Below, piece by piece: positions 41,559 to 50,503 of a stretch of DNA of 64,000 nucleotides. Source of the stretch: Marinobacter koreensis (lineage in GTDB: Bacteria > Pseudomonadota > Gammaproteobacteria > Pseudomonadales > Oleiphilaceae). A program made the position numbers and the translations under genes. The number at the start of each line of letters is the position of its first letter. Position 1 is the first letter of the stretch. Under the pieces are notes generated by a model. It saw only the letters and a program-made list of their open reading frames with translations, ran no database searches and was not told where the DNA came from. The stretch covers positions 62,001-126,000 of the forward strand of contig NZ_JAKZAJ010000003.1 in NCBI RefSeq assembly GCF_023156285.1, read 5' to 3'.

Positions 41559-42452
41559 TCAGTTTTTGAGGGCCAGGATCCGCCGGGCACCGTTGAGCAC
41601 AATCAGTCCCACGATCGTGCCGATGATCAGGTCGGGGTAGCTGGAACCGGTCCACGCAACCAGTGCGCCGGCGGCGATGACGCCCAGATTGATGACAACA
41701 TCATTGGCGGAGAATATCCAGCTGGCTTTCATATGGGCGCCACCCTCACGGTGCCGGGAGATCAGCAGCAGACAGGCTGTATTCGCGATGAGCGCGATGA
41801 ACGCAATGAGCATCATCACCAGGGATTCGGGCTCACTGCCAAACACAAAGCGCCGCGCCACTTCTGCAAGAACTCCGATGGCGAGAATGAGTTGGAGTAC
41901 ACCGGCAACATGTGCGGCACGGACCTGCATCCTGGCGCTATGCCCGACGGCGTAGAAGGCCAGGCCATAGACGGCGGCATCGGCAAACATGTCGAGGGAG
42001 TCCCCGATCAGGCCGGTAGACTGGGCGATCAGGCCCGCAACCAGTTCCACCACAAACATAAGGGCGTTGATGCCAAGTAAAATACGCAAGGTGCCGGCCT
42101 CTTCTGCCGGAGAAGGTGCGGCTGCGGCTTTTATGATTTCCGAATCGGCAGACCGGGTCCGCTGAAGAGACGCCCCCAGATTCAGAGTCTCCAGTTTTGC
42201 GGTAATGGGCTCGGGCGAACCGTCATGGATAATGTCGAGCCGGCGGTTCTGCAAATCGAAGGAAAGCGTTTGAATCTCGTCAAAGTTGCTCAGGGCCATT
42301 CGGATCATTCGTTCTTCTGACGGGCAATCCATTTTGGGGACGGTATAAACGCTGACCCATGCCCCTGAGGCTGCGGATGAAACCGGAATATCAGCAGCAT
42401 TTGCTTCTGATGTGGCCGCGCAGCCACACGAGTTTTCACAGGTTTTGCTCAC
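41559..42452 (-). CDS. Heavy-metal cation transporter: HMA-like domain fused to CDF membrane domain
   Basis: 297 residues. The N-terminus is Cys-rich (CENSCGC, 5-11), then an HMA/MerP-like domain with MDCPSEE at 41-47. From about 120 there is a six-TM cation diffusion facilitator unit carrying GDSLDMFADA and SANDVVINLG, the two metal-site helices of CDF proteins. There is almost no cytoplasmic C-terminal domain, which normal CDF proteins have. Expected to export Cd/Zn/Pb-like ions. A MerR-type promoter with a 19-nt spacer lies immediately upstream, supporting metal induction. Confidence 0.85.
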   Translation of the reverse strand: MSKTCENSCGCAATSEANAADIPVSSAASGAWVSVYTVPKMDCPSEERMIRMALSNFDEIQTLSFDLQNRRLDIIHDGSPEPITAKLETLNLGASLQRTRSADSEIIKAAAAPSPAEEAGTLRILLGINALMFVVELVAGLIAQSTGLIGDSLDMFADAAVYGLAFYAVGHSARMQVRAAHVAGVLQLILAIGVLAEVARRFVFGSEPESLVMMLIAFIALIANTACLLLISRHREGGAHMKASWIFSANDVVINLGVIAAGALVAWTGSSYPDLIIGTIVGLIVLNGARRILALKN

Positions 42453-42487
42453 AATACGGCTCCAGTTAGCCAGATCGATCAGAGACT

Positions 42488-42518
42488 ATTTAAAACCCTG
42501 TGGTAACTACAAGGTCAA
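42488..42518 (-). promoter_or_regulatory. MerR-family (CadR/PbrR-like) promoter-operator
   Basis: On the minus strand TTGACC (42518-42513) and TTAAAT (42493-42488) are separated by 19 nt, the over-long spacing used by MerR-type activators. The spacer region is filled by a dyad whose halves ACCTTGTAGT and ACCCTGTGGT agree at 8 of 10 positions (42495-42515). It closely resembles the cadA/cadR operator of Pseudomonas. No merR-type gene is present in this window. Confidence 0.75.
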
Positions 42519-42553
42519 CCGGATGATAGCGATGCAGCCGGGCTATGACCAGA

Positions 42554-45500
42554 TCATTGAAAATCCCGGGAGTTGACCGGCAGTGAATGGATCAGGTGAC
42601 TCAGATCGGAAAGCTTTCCCGCCATCACATGAACAATGTCGCCCTCCCTCTCCAACACACCCTTTACGTGCAACAGCCTTGCCGTCAGTAACGGTTTGCG
42701 TTGCCGTCGAGCGGTTTCCAGCCAGACCACCACATTAACGTTGCCGGTTTCGTCTTCCAGGGTGACGAAAGTAACCCCGGAGGCGGAGCCGGGGCGTTGG
42801 CGGCCGGTGACCAGGCCGGCGACCTGGACAGGAATCCCGGCCCTTGTATTCTTCAGCTGTTCGGAGGTCAGGCAAAAGCGCAAATGCCCCTGCTCCCGGA
42901 GCAGGGCCAGCGGATGACGTTGCAGGGTCAGGCCCTGGCTGGCGTAATCGGCCAGAACGTTCTGGCCTTCGCTGGGTTCGGGGAGCAGGGGGCAGTGGTC
43001 CGGCTGGTAGTCTGCCGGTGTGTCCTGTGCAAACAGGGCAGCCGGTTGTTCGTGATCCAGCAGTTGCCAGTAAGCCTGGTGGCGGTTGGTGGTGAATCCG
43101 GGCATGGCGTTGGCGCCGGCGAGCAGTTCCATATCCCGCTGGTTAAGGTGGGCCTGGCGGCGGAGTTCGGTTGCTGAGCGGTAGCCGCTGCCCGGTCGGT
43201 TTTGGTGGATGCGGTTGGCGCCTTCCCGGGACAGCCCCTGGATGATTCTCAGACCCAGGCGCAGGTGGCGATCCGGTCCCTCGAGGCTGTGGTCCCACTG
43301 ACTGTGATTGACATCGGGGGGCAGCACCTGAACCTGGTGGCGGCGGGCATCCTGAACCAGCTGTGAGGGCGAATAGAAGCCCATGGGCTGGCTGTTGAGC
43401 AGGGCACAGTAAAACGCCGACGGGTAATGTCGTTTGATCCAGGCGGACACATAGACCAGCAGGGCAAAGCTGGCGGCGTGGGATTCCGGGAAGCCATAGC
43501 CGCCGAAGCCGCAGATCTGTTGATACAGTCGCTCCGCAAAATCCGCATCGTGGCCCCGTTCGAGCATGCCGGTGATGAGCTTTTCACGAAAAGGTGTCAG
43601 GTCGCCATGGGACTTCCAGGCGGCCATGGCCCGGCGGAGCTGATCGGCTTCGCCAGCCGAGAAACCGGCGGCCACCATGGCAAGTTTGATCACCTGCTCC
43701 TGGAAAATGGGAACGCCGAGGGTGCGTTCGAGGACCCGACGGACAGCATCATTGGGGTAGTTGACCGGTTCCAGACCGTGCTTCCTGCGCAGGTAAGGGT
43801 GGACCATATCTCCCTGGATCGGACCGGGTCGCACGATGGCGACTTCGATCACCAGATCGTAATAGGTCTCTGGTTTGAGCCGGGGCAGCATGTTGATCTG
43901 GGCGCGGGATTCCACCTGGAACACGCCGATGCTGTCGCCTTTCTGAAGCATGGCATAGGTGGCCGGATCTTCCTGCGGAATGTCCTGGATATGGAAGGGC
44001 ACGCCTTTCTGTTCGCCGATCAGGGCCAGCGCCTTGCGGATGGCGGAGAGCATGCCGAGGGCCAGTACGTCCACCTTCATCAGGCCCAGGCTTTCCAGGT
44101 CGTCCTTGTCCCACTGGATGACAGTGCGGTCTTTCATGGCGGCATTTTCCACCGGGATCAGTTCCGCCAGGGGGCCGGCGCTGATCACAAAACCGCCTAC
44201 ATGCTGGGACAGATGCCGGGGAAATCCCAGCAAGGTGTTGACCAGGGTAAAGAACTGATCTGCCACTGACGGATTGCGGGTGAGATGCTTGTCCAGCACC
44301 TGCTGGCGCCAATTGGTAGCCTTGTCCCGCCAGTCGATGCCATCCAGCAGCTGTTCGACCAGTGCCGGGTCGAATCCCAGAGCTTTGCCGACATCCCGGA
44401 TGGCGCTGCGCGGACGGTAGCGGATGACGGTTGCGGCCAGGGCGGCTCGTTCCCGGGTATAGCGCTGATAGATGTACTGGATGACCTCTTCCCGACGTTC
44501 ATGCTCGAAATCCACGTCGATATCCGGTGGTTCATCCCGGTCTTTGGAGATGAACCGCTCGAACAACAGCTCCACGTTGGCAGGGTTTACCTCTGTGATG
44601 CCCAGGCAGTAACACACTGCGGAATTGGCGGCCGACCCACGACCCTGGCACAGAATGCCCTGGCTTCGGGCAAAGGCGACAATGTCGTGAATGGTGAGGA
44701 AGTAGTGTTCGTACTGCATCAGCGAAATCAGTTCCAGCTCCTTGCGGATCAGGGCCTGGACCTGCAGCGGTGTGCCTCCGGGGTAGCGTTGGCGTTCGCC
44801 CTCGTGGGTCAGGCGTTTGAGGTAGCCGGCCGGGGTTTCTCCGGAAGGAACAAGATCCGGGGGATACTCGTAGCGCAGGCTGCCCGGTTCGAACGAACAG
44901 GCCTCGGCAATACGGAGGGTCTGGTTCAGCCATTCCTCGGGAAACAGCCGTTGCAGAACGGGCAGCGGACGAAGGTAGCGTTCACCGTTCTGGAACAGGC
45001 AATAGCCAGCGTGTTCCAGGGTAGTGTGATAGCGCAGGGCGGTCAGTACATCCTGCAGAGGCTGGCGTTCCCGGCTATGCATATGAACCTCGCCGCACGC
45101 CGTGATCGGGCAGCGGAGCTGGTCGGCAAGCCACCGGACGCGGGCCAGCTGGTGTTCTTCGCCGGATTCCAGGGTGCGGGTGGCGGCGATCCAGAGGCGG
45201 TGCTCAAACAGCCTGAGCAGCCATTCACCACAGGCCTGTGCCTGGTCGGTGTTCGCCTCGGCAACCGTGGGCGGCAGCCACAGACACAGGCAGTCGTCCA
45301 GTTCGTGGGTTTCCACATCCCTGAAGAACAACCGGTACAGACCCTTTTCGGCCCGACGACGGCCAGTGGTAATCAGTTGGCACAACTGGCCGTAGCCCCG
45401 TCGGGTACGAGCCAGGAGAATGAATCGGGGCGTAGCGGCACCGTCAGGGGCATCCTCCAGAGCGAACCAGCTGCCGGTGATCAGCTTCACCGGGCTGTCC

Positions 45501-45667
45501 TTCAGTGCGGCCCAGGCCCGGGGAATACCCGCGACGGAGCAGGTATCGGTGATGGCGAGGGCCGTATAGCCCATTTCCGCCGCCCGTTCAGCCAGTTCGT
45601 GGGGATGGGAGGCACCGGTCAGAAATGTGAAATTGCTGAAGCAGAAGAGTTCGGCGTAGTCGGGCAT
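42554..45667 (-). CDS. dnaE2: Error-prone DNA polymerase DnaE2 (ImuC)
   Basis: A 1037-residue C-family polymerase, a paralogue of the replicative alpha subunit that works with ImuA and ImuB in SOS translesion synthesis. N-terminal PHP domain (YAELFCFSNFTFLTGASHPHEL from residue 3), palm with the catalytic aspartates in PDIDVDFEHERREEV, and a C-terminal OB domain ending near residue 1020. ATG 45667 gives the usual N-terminus MPDYAELFCFS; ATG 45688 would overlap imuB. It is last of the imuA-imuB-dnaE2 operon, 4 nt after imuB. Confidence 0.94.
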   Translation of the reverse strand: MPDYAELFCFSNFTFLTGASHPHELAERAAEMGYTALAITDTCSVAGIPRAWAALKDSPVKLITGSWFALEDAPDGAATPRFILLARTRRGYGQLCQLITTGRRRAEKGLYRLFFRDVETHELDDCLCLWLPPTVAEANTDQAQACGEWLLRLFEHRLWIAATRTLESGEEHQLARVRWLADQLRCPITACGEVHMHSRERQPLQDVLTALRYHTTLEHAGYCLFQNGERYLRPLPVLQRLFPEEWLNQTLRIAEACSFEPGSLRYEYPPDLVPSGETPAGYLKRLTHEGERQRYPGGTPLQVQALIRKELELISLMQYEHYFLTIHDIVAFARSQGILCQGRGSAANSAVCYCLGITEVNPANVELLFERFISKDRDEPPDIDVDFEHERREEVIQYIYQRYTRERAALAATVIRYRPRSAIRDVGKALGFDPALVEQLLDGIDWRDKATNWRQQVLDKHLTRNPSVADQFFTLVNTLLGFPRHLSQHVGGFVISAGPLAELIPVENAAMKDRTVIQWDKDDLESLGLMKVDVLALGMLSAIRKALALIGEQKGVPFHIQDIPQEDPATYAMLQKGDSIGVFQVESRAQINMLPRLKPETYYDLVIEVAIVRPGPIQGDMVHPYLRRKHGLEPVNYPNDAVRRVLERTLGVPIFQEQVIKLAMVAAGFSAGEADQLRRAMAAWKSHGDLTPFREKLITGMLERGHDADFAERLYQQICGFGGYGFPESHAASFALLVYVSAWIKRHYPSAFYCALLNSQPMGFYSPSQLVQDARRHQVQVLPPDVNHSQWDHSLEGPDRHLRLGLRIIQGLSREGANRIHQNRPGSGYRSATELRRQAHLNQRDMELLAGANAMPGFTTNRHQAYWQLLDHEQPAALFAQDTPADYQPDHCPLLPEPSEGQNVLADYASQGLTLQRHPLALLREQGHLRFCLTSEQLKNTRAGIPVQVAGLVTGRQRPGSASGVTFVTLEDETGNVNVVVWLETARRQRKPLLTARLLHVKGVLEREGDIVHVMAGKLSDLSHLIHSLPVNSRDFQ

Positions 45668-45671
45668 GGCA

Positions 45672-47090
45672 CTATCCAAACCAGCCATGTATGAACCAGC
45701 CCTCACGCACATCCCGGAAAACCCAGGCCAGTTGCCCGCTCCGTAGCTGGGCAATGTAGTAGTCACGGTGCACCCGTTCGCCATCCCACCAGCCACCGCT
45801 GATGCGTTCCGGGCCTGAAAACCAGGCTGTTGGCGGTTCGGTCAGAGGCTGTGGCCCCTGAAGCAGCCAGAGAGGGCGTCGGGGCAGATGCTCCGGATTG
45901 GTCAGGCGGGGTTTGTGTTTGCTTTGCACCTCCGAGGCTGACCAGGCTCTTTCTGGTCGGTGGTCTTCCTGGGGGGAGAGTCGTTTCAGGGCGTGATCGC
46001 CCAACCGGGCCTGCAAACGGCTGATCAGGGTGTGCCAGGCTTCGTTCAGGTCCTGACTTTTACCCAGAAGGTCCTGTCCTGCGGGGGCTTCCCGCCCGAT
46101 AAAACGCTTCACCGACAATACCAGCGCAACGACGGGGGCCCGAAGTGGTTGTTGTTCGAGCCTTAGCCGGATCAGGTTCAGAAACCCATCAGCCCGGTGT
46201 TCCGGGCCGGAAGTCCGGATGCGCAGGCGGGTATCTTCCTCGTGTCGGTGCTGCAGGATCAGGTGCAGGCTGTCAGTATCCTGCTGGCGCCAACACAGGT
46301 CGTCTTCCAGTTCCGAGAGCATACGCTGGAGGGGGAACAGCAAGCCCTGGCTATGCTCAATTTCCTGCACAAAGTCTGCCTGCTGGCGGAAAGAGTGGGG
46401 CGGCTGCCAGGGGGCCTGGGGATCCGGCCGGGTACCCCGGATTTTCTGGATGTGGGCGAGGATTTCCGGAGACAGGCGGCGTGCCAGTTCCGGTGCAGGC
46501 AGGGCAAACACCTCTCCCAGGGTGTTCAGCCCCAGTCGTTGCAGGCGGGTGCAGGTTTTGGCATCAAACTCTGCCGTCGCCAGGGACATGGTCTCCAGGG
46601 TACGGAGAATATGCCCTCTGTCGCCTGTGCATTCGCCCTTGCCGGCCCGTGCAATGAGGCGGGCGGCCAGCGGGGTATGACCGGTGGCCGCCCAGGCTGT
46701 CAGCCGATGTTCATCCAGCGCCTGCTCCACCGTTTGCCAGACCGCTGGCAAACCGCCGTACAGCTTCTGCAGGCTGCCGATTTCGGCCAACAGGCCGTCA
46801 GGGGAAACCAGGGTAATATGAGCGGCGTAGCGGTACAGCCACCGGGCCTGATCTTCCAGGATCCGGGCGTCCTGTTCGGGCTGCGCCCGCACGATGCCCA
46901 GTTCCGGCGCCAGTGTGACGGCGGTTTTCAGGCGCATGCCGGTCTGAACCCCCCGATTCCGTGCTTCCGGGCAGGCCTGGAGCACATGTTGCCCGGTGCC
47001 TTCCACGATCACCAGGGGGCGTTGATCCTGACGATCACGGCGAATGTGATCCAGCAGCAAGTGTGGAAAATGCAGGTACAGCCAGAGCAT
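45672..47090 (-). CDS. imuB: ImuB, Y-family polymerase-like mutasome protein
   Basis: A 472-residue Y-family homologue. It starts at ATG 47090 (MLWLYLHFPHLLLDHI). In active Y polymerases the first strand carries a catalytic Asp (typically FxDxD); here the corresponding FPHLLLDHI lacks that pattern, consistent with ImuB being a non-catalytic hub that joins the beta clamp, ImuA and DnaE2. The C-terminal region has GGWWDGERVHRDYY, typical of ImuB. It follows imuA by 7 nt. Confidence 0.9.
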   Translation of the reverse strand: MLWLYLHFPHLLLDHIRRDRQDQRPLVIVEGTGQHVLQACPEARNRGVQTGMRLKTAVTLAPELGIVRAQPEQDARILEDQARWLYRYAAHITLVSPDGLLAEIGSLQKLYGGLPAVWQTVEQALDEHRLTAWAATGHTPLAARLIARAGKGECTGDRGHILRTLETMSLATAEFDAKTCTRLQRLGLNTLGEVFALPAPELARRLSPEILAHIQKIRGTRPDPQAPWQPPHSFRQQADFVQEIEHSQGLLFPLQRMLSELEDDLCWRQQDTDSLHLILQHRHEEDTRLRIRTSGPEHRADGFLNLIRLRLEQQPLRAPVVALVLSVKRFIGREAPAGQDLLGKSQDLNEAWHTLISRLQARLGDHALKRLSPQEDHRPERAWSASEVQSKHKPRLTNPEHLPRRPLWLLQGPQPLTEPPTAWFSGPERISGGWWDGERVHRDYYIAQLRSGQLAWVFRDVREGWFIHGWFG

Positions 47091-47097
47091 GTTGGTT

Positions 47098-47787
47098 CTA
47101 TCGCCGCGATTGATGCCAGGGACCCTGAACCACCTGTGGAGTTTCCCGGAAGGCCAGGTCAGCACGGTGCGCCATGGCCAGGCTGCACCGCTGGCCGGGC
47201 CAGCTGCCACGCCGCTTGATCACGTTGATTTTGAGATCCTGGTGGTCGCCGGGGGTCAGCTCCAGGCGCAAAGCGGCCGGAGAATTCTGATCTGTATACC
47301 GTCGCTCCCGGAACAATACGCACACGTTGCTACCCGATTCTGATGCAAGCTGAAGCCGACGTATGTCGCGAGTGGCCAGTTTGCCCGGCCACGCCATTAC
47401 CAGGCCCGTAACGGGGGAGCGCAGGCAGTTTTCCAGGGTCCACAGAAAGTCCCCTCCATCCCCGGTCTGAATCATGACAACCTGATCCAGGTTGATCCCT
47501 TCCCGGGCCAGGGCCGGTGCATAGGGTGTGTGAGGTGGGTTCAGCCAGAACACGGTTTTGCCCGTGCCGGTCAGCCGTTGCATCAGCGGCAGCAGCAGGT
47601 GTATTTCGCCGATGCCAGGTTGGTCCACAAGGCATTCACTCAGGGCGCCCCGGGGCCAGCCAATGCCGCCAAGCTGATTGTCCAGTAGCTGGTAGCCGGT
47701 TGACTCCGAAGGCGTGGTGGTTTTGTTGTGCCGGTGTCCCTGCCAGACCCGGGCGTCCTGCATCAGTGTGTTCAGTAGCTCGCTCAT
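47098..47787 (-). CDS. imuA: ImuA, RecA-like mutasome protein
   Basis: A 229-residue ImuA (SulA/RecA-like) family protein. STGYQLLDNQLGGIGWPRGALSECL (~29-53) matches the family start. The P-loop region is replaced by DQPGIGEIHLLL, so ATP binding is doubtful. ImuA is needed for damage-induced mutagenesis with ImuB and DnaE2. It is first of the operon, with a LexA box centred 26 nt upstream of its ATG. Confidence 0.9.
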   Translation of the reverse strand: MSELLNTLMQDARVWQGHRHNKTTTPSESTGYQLLDNQLGGIGWPRGALSECLVDQPGIGEIHLLLPLMQRLTGTGKTVFWLNPPHTPYAPALAREGINLDQVVMIQTGDGGDFLWTLENCLRSPVTGLVMAWPGKLATRDIRRLQLASESGSNVCVLFRERRYTDQNSPAALRLELTPGDHQDLKINVIKRRGSWPGQRCSLAMAHRADLAFRETPQVVQGPWHQSRR

Positions 47788-47801
47788 GGTGGGGGCTCTC
47801 T

Positions 47802-47825
47802 AATACTGTTTAAATATACAGTATT
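47802..47825. promoter_or_regulatory. LexA (SOS) box of imuA-imuB-dnaE2
   Basis: CTGT-N8-ACAG at 47806-47821 matches the gammaproteobacterial LexA consensus with an AT-only centre. The flanks extend the symmetry (AATACTGT at 47802-47809 and ACAGTATT at 47818-47825). It lies 18 nt before the imuA start, positioned to block its promoter. It is also ~90 nt from phhB on the other strand. Confidence 0.9.
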
Positions 47826-47913
47826 CTGAAGTGGGCCGGATTTCAAGCACGGGTTGATAAATCGGAGTGTTGCACCCAACGTAATGGCAGGGAGCAAAAA
47901 AGGAGGTTCGAAT

Positions 47914-48261
47914 ATGACCCAATTGAAACAGCAAGCCTGTGAAGCCTGCAGTTCCGATGCGCCCAGAGTCAGCGATGCCGAAAAGGCAGAGCTGCAGAAA
48001 GATGTGCCCGACTGGGAAGTTGTAACCCTGGATGGGGAAGAGCAGCTCCGGCATGCATTCAAATTCCGGAATTTTGCCGAGGCCCAGACGTTCACCAACA
48101 AAGTGGCGGACCTGGCCGAGGCGGAGAACCATCATCCGGCGATACTGCTGGAATGGGGCAAGGTGACGGTTCGCTGGTGGACCCATAAAATCGGAGGGTT
48201 GCACAAAAACGACTTCATTATGGCGGCCCGTACTGACGAAGCCTACAAGGCGATGCAGTAA
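47914..48261 (+). CDS. phhB: Pterin-4a-carbinolamine dehydratase
   Basis: A 115-residue enzyme recycling 4a-hydroxytetrahydropterin formed by phenylalanine hydroxylase. The catalytic histidine pair is in [24 protein letters not shown], the PCD signature. AGGAGG lies 7 nt before ATG 47914, which fixes the start against an in-frame upstream ATG. It is divergent from imuA. No phhA is seen in the window. Confidence 0.93.
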   Translation: MTQLKQQACEACSSDAPRVSDAEKAELQKDVPDWEVVTLDGEEQLRHAFKFRNFAEAQTFTNKVADLAEAENHHPAILLEWGKVTVRWWTHKIGGLHKNDFIMAARTDEAYKAMQ

Positions 48262-48311
48262 AACCGTGTTTACAGGGTTGCCGATATTGTTGACCGGAAA
48301 CAGGATCAGCC

Positions 48312-48587
48312 ATGGTTGAAGACTGGACAGATAATCCACTGACCTTGAAACTTGGACGGGAAGAATTGATCATTCGCCGTCGGTATGAGGTCCTGAGTAT
48401 TATCAACGACTTTTTCATCGCCATCTGGTTCCTGATCGGCAGTATCCTGTTCCTGTTTCCGGAATACGAGACGGCAGCGATCTGGTTGTTTATCATTGGC
48501 AGCTTCCAGTTTCTGATTCGCCCCACCATCCGGCTGGTCAGTCACATTCATATCAAACGCATTCCTTCGAGTAACTGGGAATCATAG
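48312..48587 (+). CDS. YrhK-domain membrane protein
   Basis: A 91-residue protein with a basic N-terminal half (LGREELIIRRRYEVLSIINDF) and two TM helices (about 33-50 and 55-70), ending in HIHIKRIPSSNWES. It matches the YrhK domain, usually a two-helix membrane module of unknown function. It is followed after 7 nt by the next small membrane-anchored gene, probably one transcript. Confidence 0.75.
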   Translation: MVEDWTDNPLTLKLGREELIIRRRYEVLSIINDFFIAIWFLIGSILFLFPEYETAAIWLFIIGSFQFLIRPTIRLVSHIHIKRIPSSNWES

Positions 48588-48594
48588 CCCGACC

Positions 48595-48945
48595 ATGACG
48601 CAGACACGTTCCTTTGTTCTTGTATTCGTTGTTCCTCTGGCCGTCTTTGTGCTCCTGGGGGCTGTGATTTTCGGAGGGCAGGCGCTTTCCGAGACTCGCG
48701 ATGATGCCGAGGTCCAGCAGGCCATTGCCGCTGCTGTGAATGCAGGCAGTACAAGCGTAGAGCTTGTGAACCTTCAGCGGGTGGACCATGGTTACGGCGT
48801 CTGTGGCACCTACCGTGTGACCGGCAGCGATAAAGGGTTTTCGTCGTTCTACTACGAAACGGTCAATAAAAAGGTTGTTCTGGATACCTCCTCCCAGGCA
48901 TTCCAGTCCCGTTGCGGATTTTCCACGCTCTGCGACACGTTCTGA
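48595..48945 (+). CDS. Hypothetical membrane-anchored periplasmic protein
   Basis: 116 residues, not recognised. One N-terminal TM or uncleaved signal (about 8-28, VLVFVVPLAVFVLLGAVIFGG), then a ~85-residue domain with three cysteines (CGTY, SRCGF, LCDTF), two of which could form a disulfide in the periplasm. Base composition fits its neighbours. It sits between the YrhK gene and the copper genes. Confidence 0.65.
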   Translation: MTQTRSFVLVFVVPLAVFVLLGAVIFGGQALSETRDDAEVQQAIAAAVNAGSTSVELVNLQRVDHGYGVCGTYRVTGSDKGFSSFYYETVNKKVVLDTSSQAFQSRCGFSTLCDTF

Positions 48946-49059
48946 CATCACTGGCGGCTGAGACCAAATGTCGCATCTGCTGTGACACCGGGGAGCCGGT
49001 TGATAGAGTGCGTGTTCGATACCACCGCTTGCCCGATTCAACCTTTCAAGGAGCACTCC

Positions 49060-49500
49060 ATGTATCCATTTTTCCGTTCATTGCTGGTGGGAGTTTCAGC
49101 ACTTCTCCTCTCCACTGGCCTGGCTTTCGCCTCTGATGTGGCTGTCTCGAACCCGAAAGTGAGATTGATGCCGGGCGATATTCCCAGTGCCGGCTATTTC
49201 AAGCTGCATAACGGTACAAACGAAACCATCAAGCTCGTGGGCGCCCGCAGTGATGCTTTCGGAATGGTCCACATGCACATGAGCATGAAAAAGGACGGAA
49301 TGGCTCACATGAAGGCGGTGCCCGAAATCGACGTGGCTGCCGGTGAGGACTTTGAGTTTGCGCCATCCGGCTATCATTTGATGCTTATGAAGCGTTCTGC
49401 GCCTCTGAAGGTCGGTGACGAGGTGGTCATCACGCTTGAGTTCGAGGGCCGGGACCCGATGCCGGTGTCCTTCAAGGTTGTGTCTCCTGCCGCCATGTAA
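49060..49500 (+). CDS. Periplasmic copper chaperone PCu(A)C
   Basis: A 146-residue protein with a signal peptide (1-~24, LLLSTGLAFA). The PCuAC copper site is visible: HMHMSM near residue 71, MAHM, and GYHLMLM near 107, the H(M)x10Mx21HxM arrangement. It delivers Cu(I) to cytochrome oxidase CuA together with Sco, and the sco gene follows 36 nt later. AAGGAG precedes ATG 49060, so the longer upstream frame is not used. Confidence 0.92.
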   Translation: MYPFFRSLLVGVSALLLSTGLAFASDVAVSNPKVRLMPGDIPSAGYFKLHNGTNETIKLVGARSDAFGMVHMHMSMKKDGMAHMKAVPEIDVAAGEDFEFAPSGYHLMLMKRSAPLKVGDEVVITLEFEGRDPMPVSFKVVSPAAM

Positions 49501-49536
49501 GTTGGCGGTCCCATCGATTGAATTAACCGGGAGCTT

Positions 49537-50124
49537 ATGTCCAGACTCTTGTTTCCGCTGTTTGTCGCGATGATCCTGGCCGGTTGTACTGGCGAAGACT
49601 GGAGGACGCAGGACGTTTCCGATGTTCTGCCGCCCCTGGATTTCGAGCTGGTCAACGAGTCCGGCAAAACCGTTACCGAACAGGATTATGCCGGCAAGGC
49701 GACGCTCCTGTTTTTCGGTTATACCCACTGCCCGGATGTCTGCCCGACGACACTCGCCCGCCTGCGAGCCATCCTGCAGCAACTGGACAGTACCCTGCGG
49801 GATCGGATCCAGGTGCTCTTCGTTTCGGTAGATCCGAAAAGAGACACGCCAGAGTCACTTTCTATCTATACAGACGCCTTCGGTCCCGAGTTCATCGGGC
49901 TGACGGGAACGAAAGCGCAGATCGACGACATTGCCAATCGCTATCGGGTTTCCTACAGCTACGATGAGCCGGATGAGAGCGGTAATTACAATGTGTCGCA
50001 CTCCAGCGCCGTTCTCGCGTTCGACGATCAGGGCCACCCCACGTTCATGGCCATTCAGAGCGAGCCGAACGAAGCGGTGAAAGCCGATGTCACCAAACTG
50101 GCCAAGATGGTGGGAAAACACTGA
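49537..50124 (+). CDS. SCO1/SenC family copper chaperone lipoprotein
   Basis: A 195-residue thioredoxin-fold protein with a lipobox (ILAGC, Cys16), so anchored to the membrane facing the periplasm. Copper ligands: Cys-x3-Cys in THCPDVCPTTL and the distal His in VSHSSAVLAF. It acts in CuA maturation of cytochrome c oxidase with the adjacent PCu(A)C. A 12-bp hairpin (50136-50160) without a T-run follows. Confidence 0.93.
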   Translation: MSRLLFPLFVAMILAGCTGEDWRTQDVSDVLPPLDFELVNESGKTVTEQDYAGKATLLFFGYTHCPDVCPTTLARLRAILQQLDSTLRDRIQVLFVSVDPKRDTPESLSIYTDAFGPEFIGLTGTKAQIDDIANRYRVSYSYDEPDESGNYNVSHSSAVLAFDDQGHPTFMAIQSEPNEAVKADVTKLAKMVGKH

Positions 50125-50168
50125 TGTGAGTCGGACAGGCGGTCGTTGAACGACCGCCTGCTGGCTGT

Positions 50169-50357
50169 TCAGGCGTAGGTATTGATCCTGCCGCCAATCT
50201 CTCCTTCAGCCATTTGCACGGCAGGGGATTCGGAAGTCTCTTCCCCGGTCGCGTTTGCCGTGGGCGGTACCTGCTGCGCAGACTGTACAGCAGGCTTGGC
50301 CTGGGCCGATGCCATCTGCATCAGTTGCTGAGCCTGTACCGAAGCGGATACATTCAT
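50169..50357 (-). CDS. Small protein, possibly YjfB-like putative motility protein
   Basis: A 62-residue Ala/Gln-rich protein from ATG 50357 (MNVSASVQAQQLMQMASAQ) with AAGAAGG 9 nt upstream. The N-terminal VSASVQAQQLMQ and the ending GRINTYA recall small putative motility proteins of the YjfB type, but similarity is weak. No TM helix or signal is seen. Longer starts at 50366 and 50402 are possible. It stands alone on the minus strand. Confidence 0.5.
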   Translation of the reverse strand: MNVSASVQAQQLMQMASAQAKPAVQSAQQVPPTANATGEETSESPAVQMAEGEIGGRINTYA

Positions 50358-50503
50358 CTCAGACATCCTTCTTGCCATTGGAAATGAACCCCGTGAGTTC
50401 AAACATAAAAACTCCGGGAGCCTCGATGACTGTTGTCGATCGTCCTTAAAGTTTCCTTAAGGCAAGCCTTACGGAATGGTTATCCGGAGTCAGGAGAATA
50501 TCT

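Noticed and set aside
50421-50470. Exact TAAAGTTT as a FliA promoter for the glycosylase-like gene
   Set aside because: The downstream element at N11 (GCCTTACG) matches the -10 consensus poorly, and the gene has no motility link.
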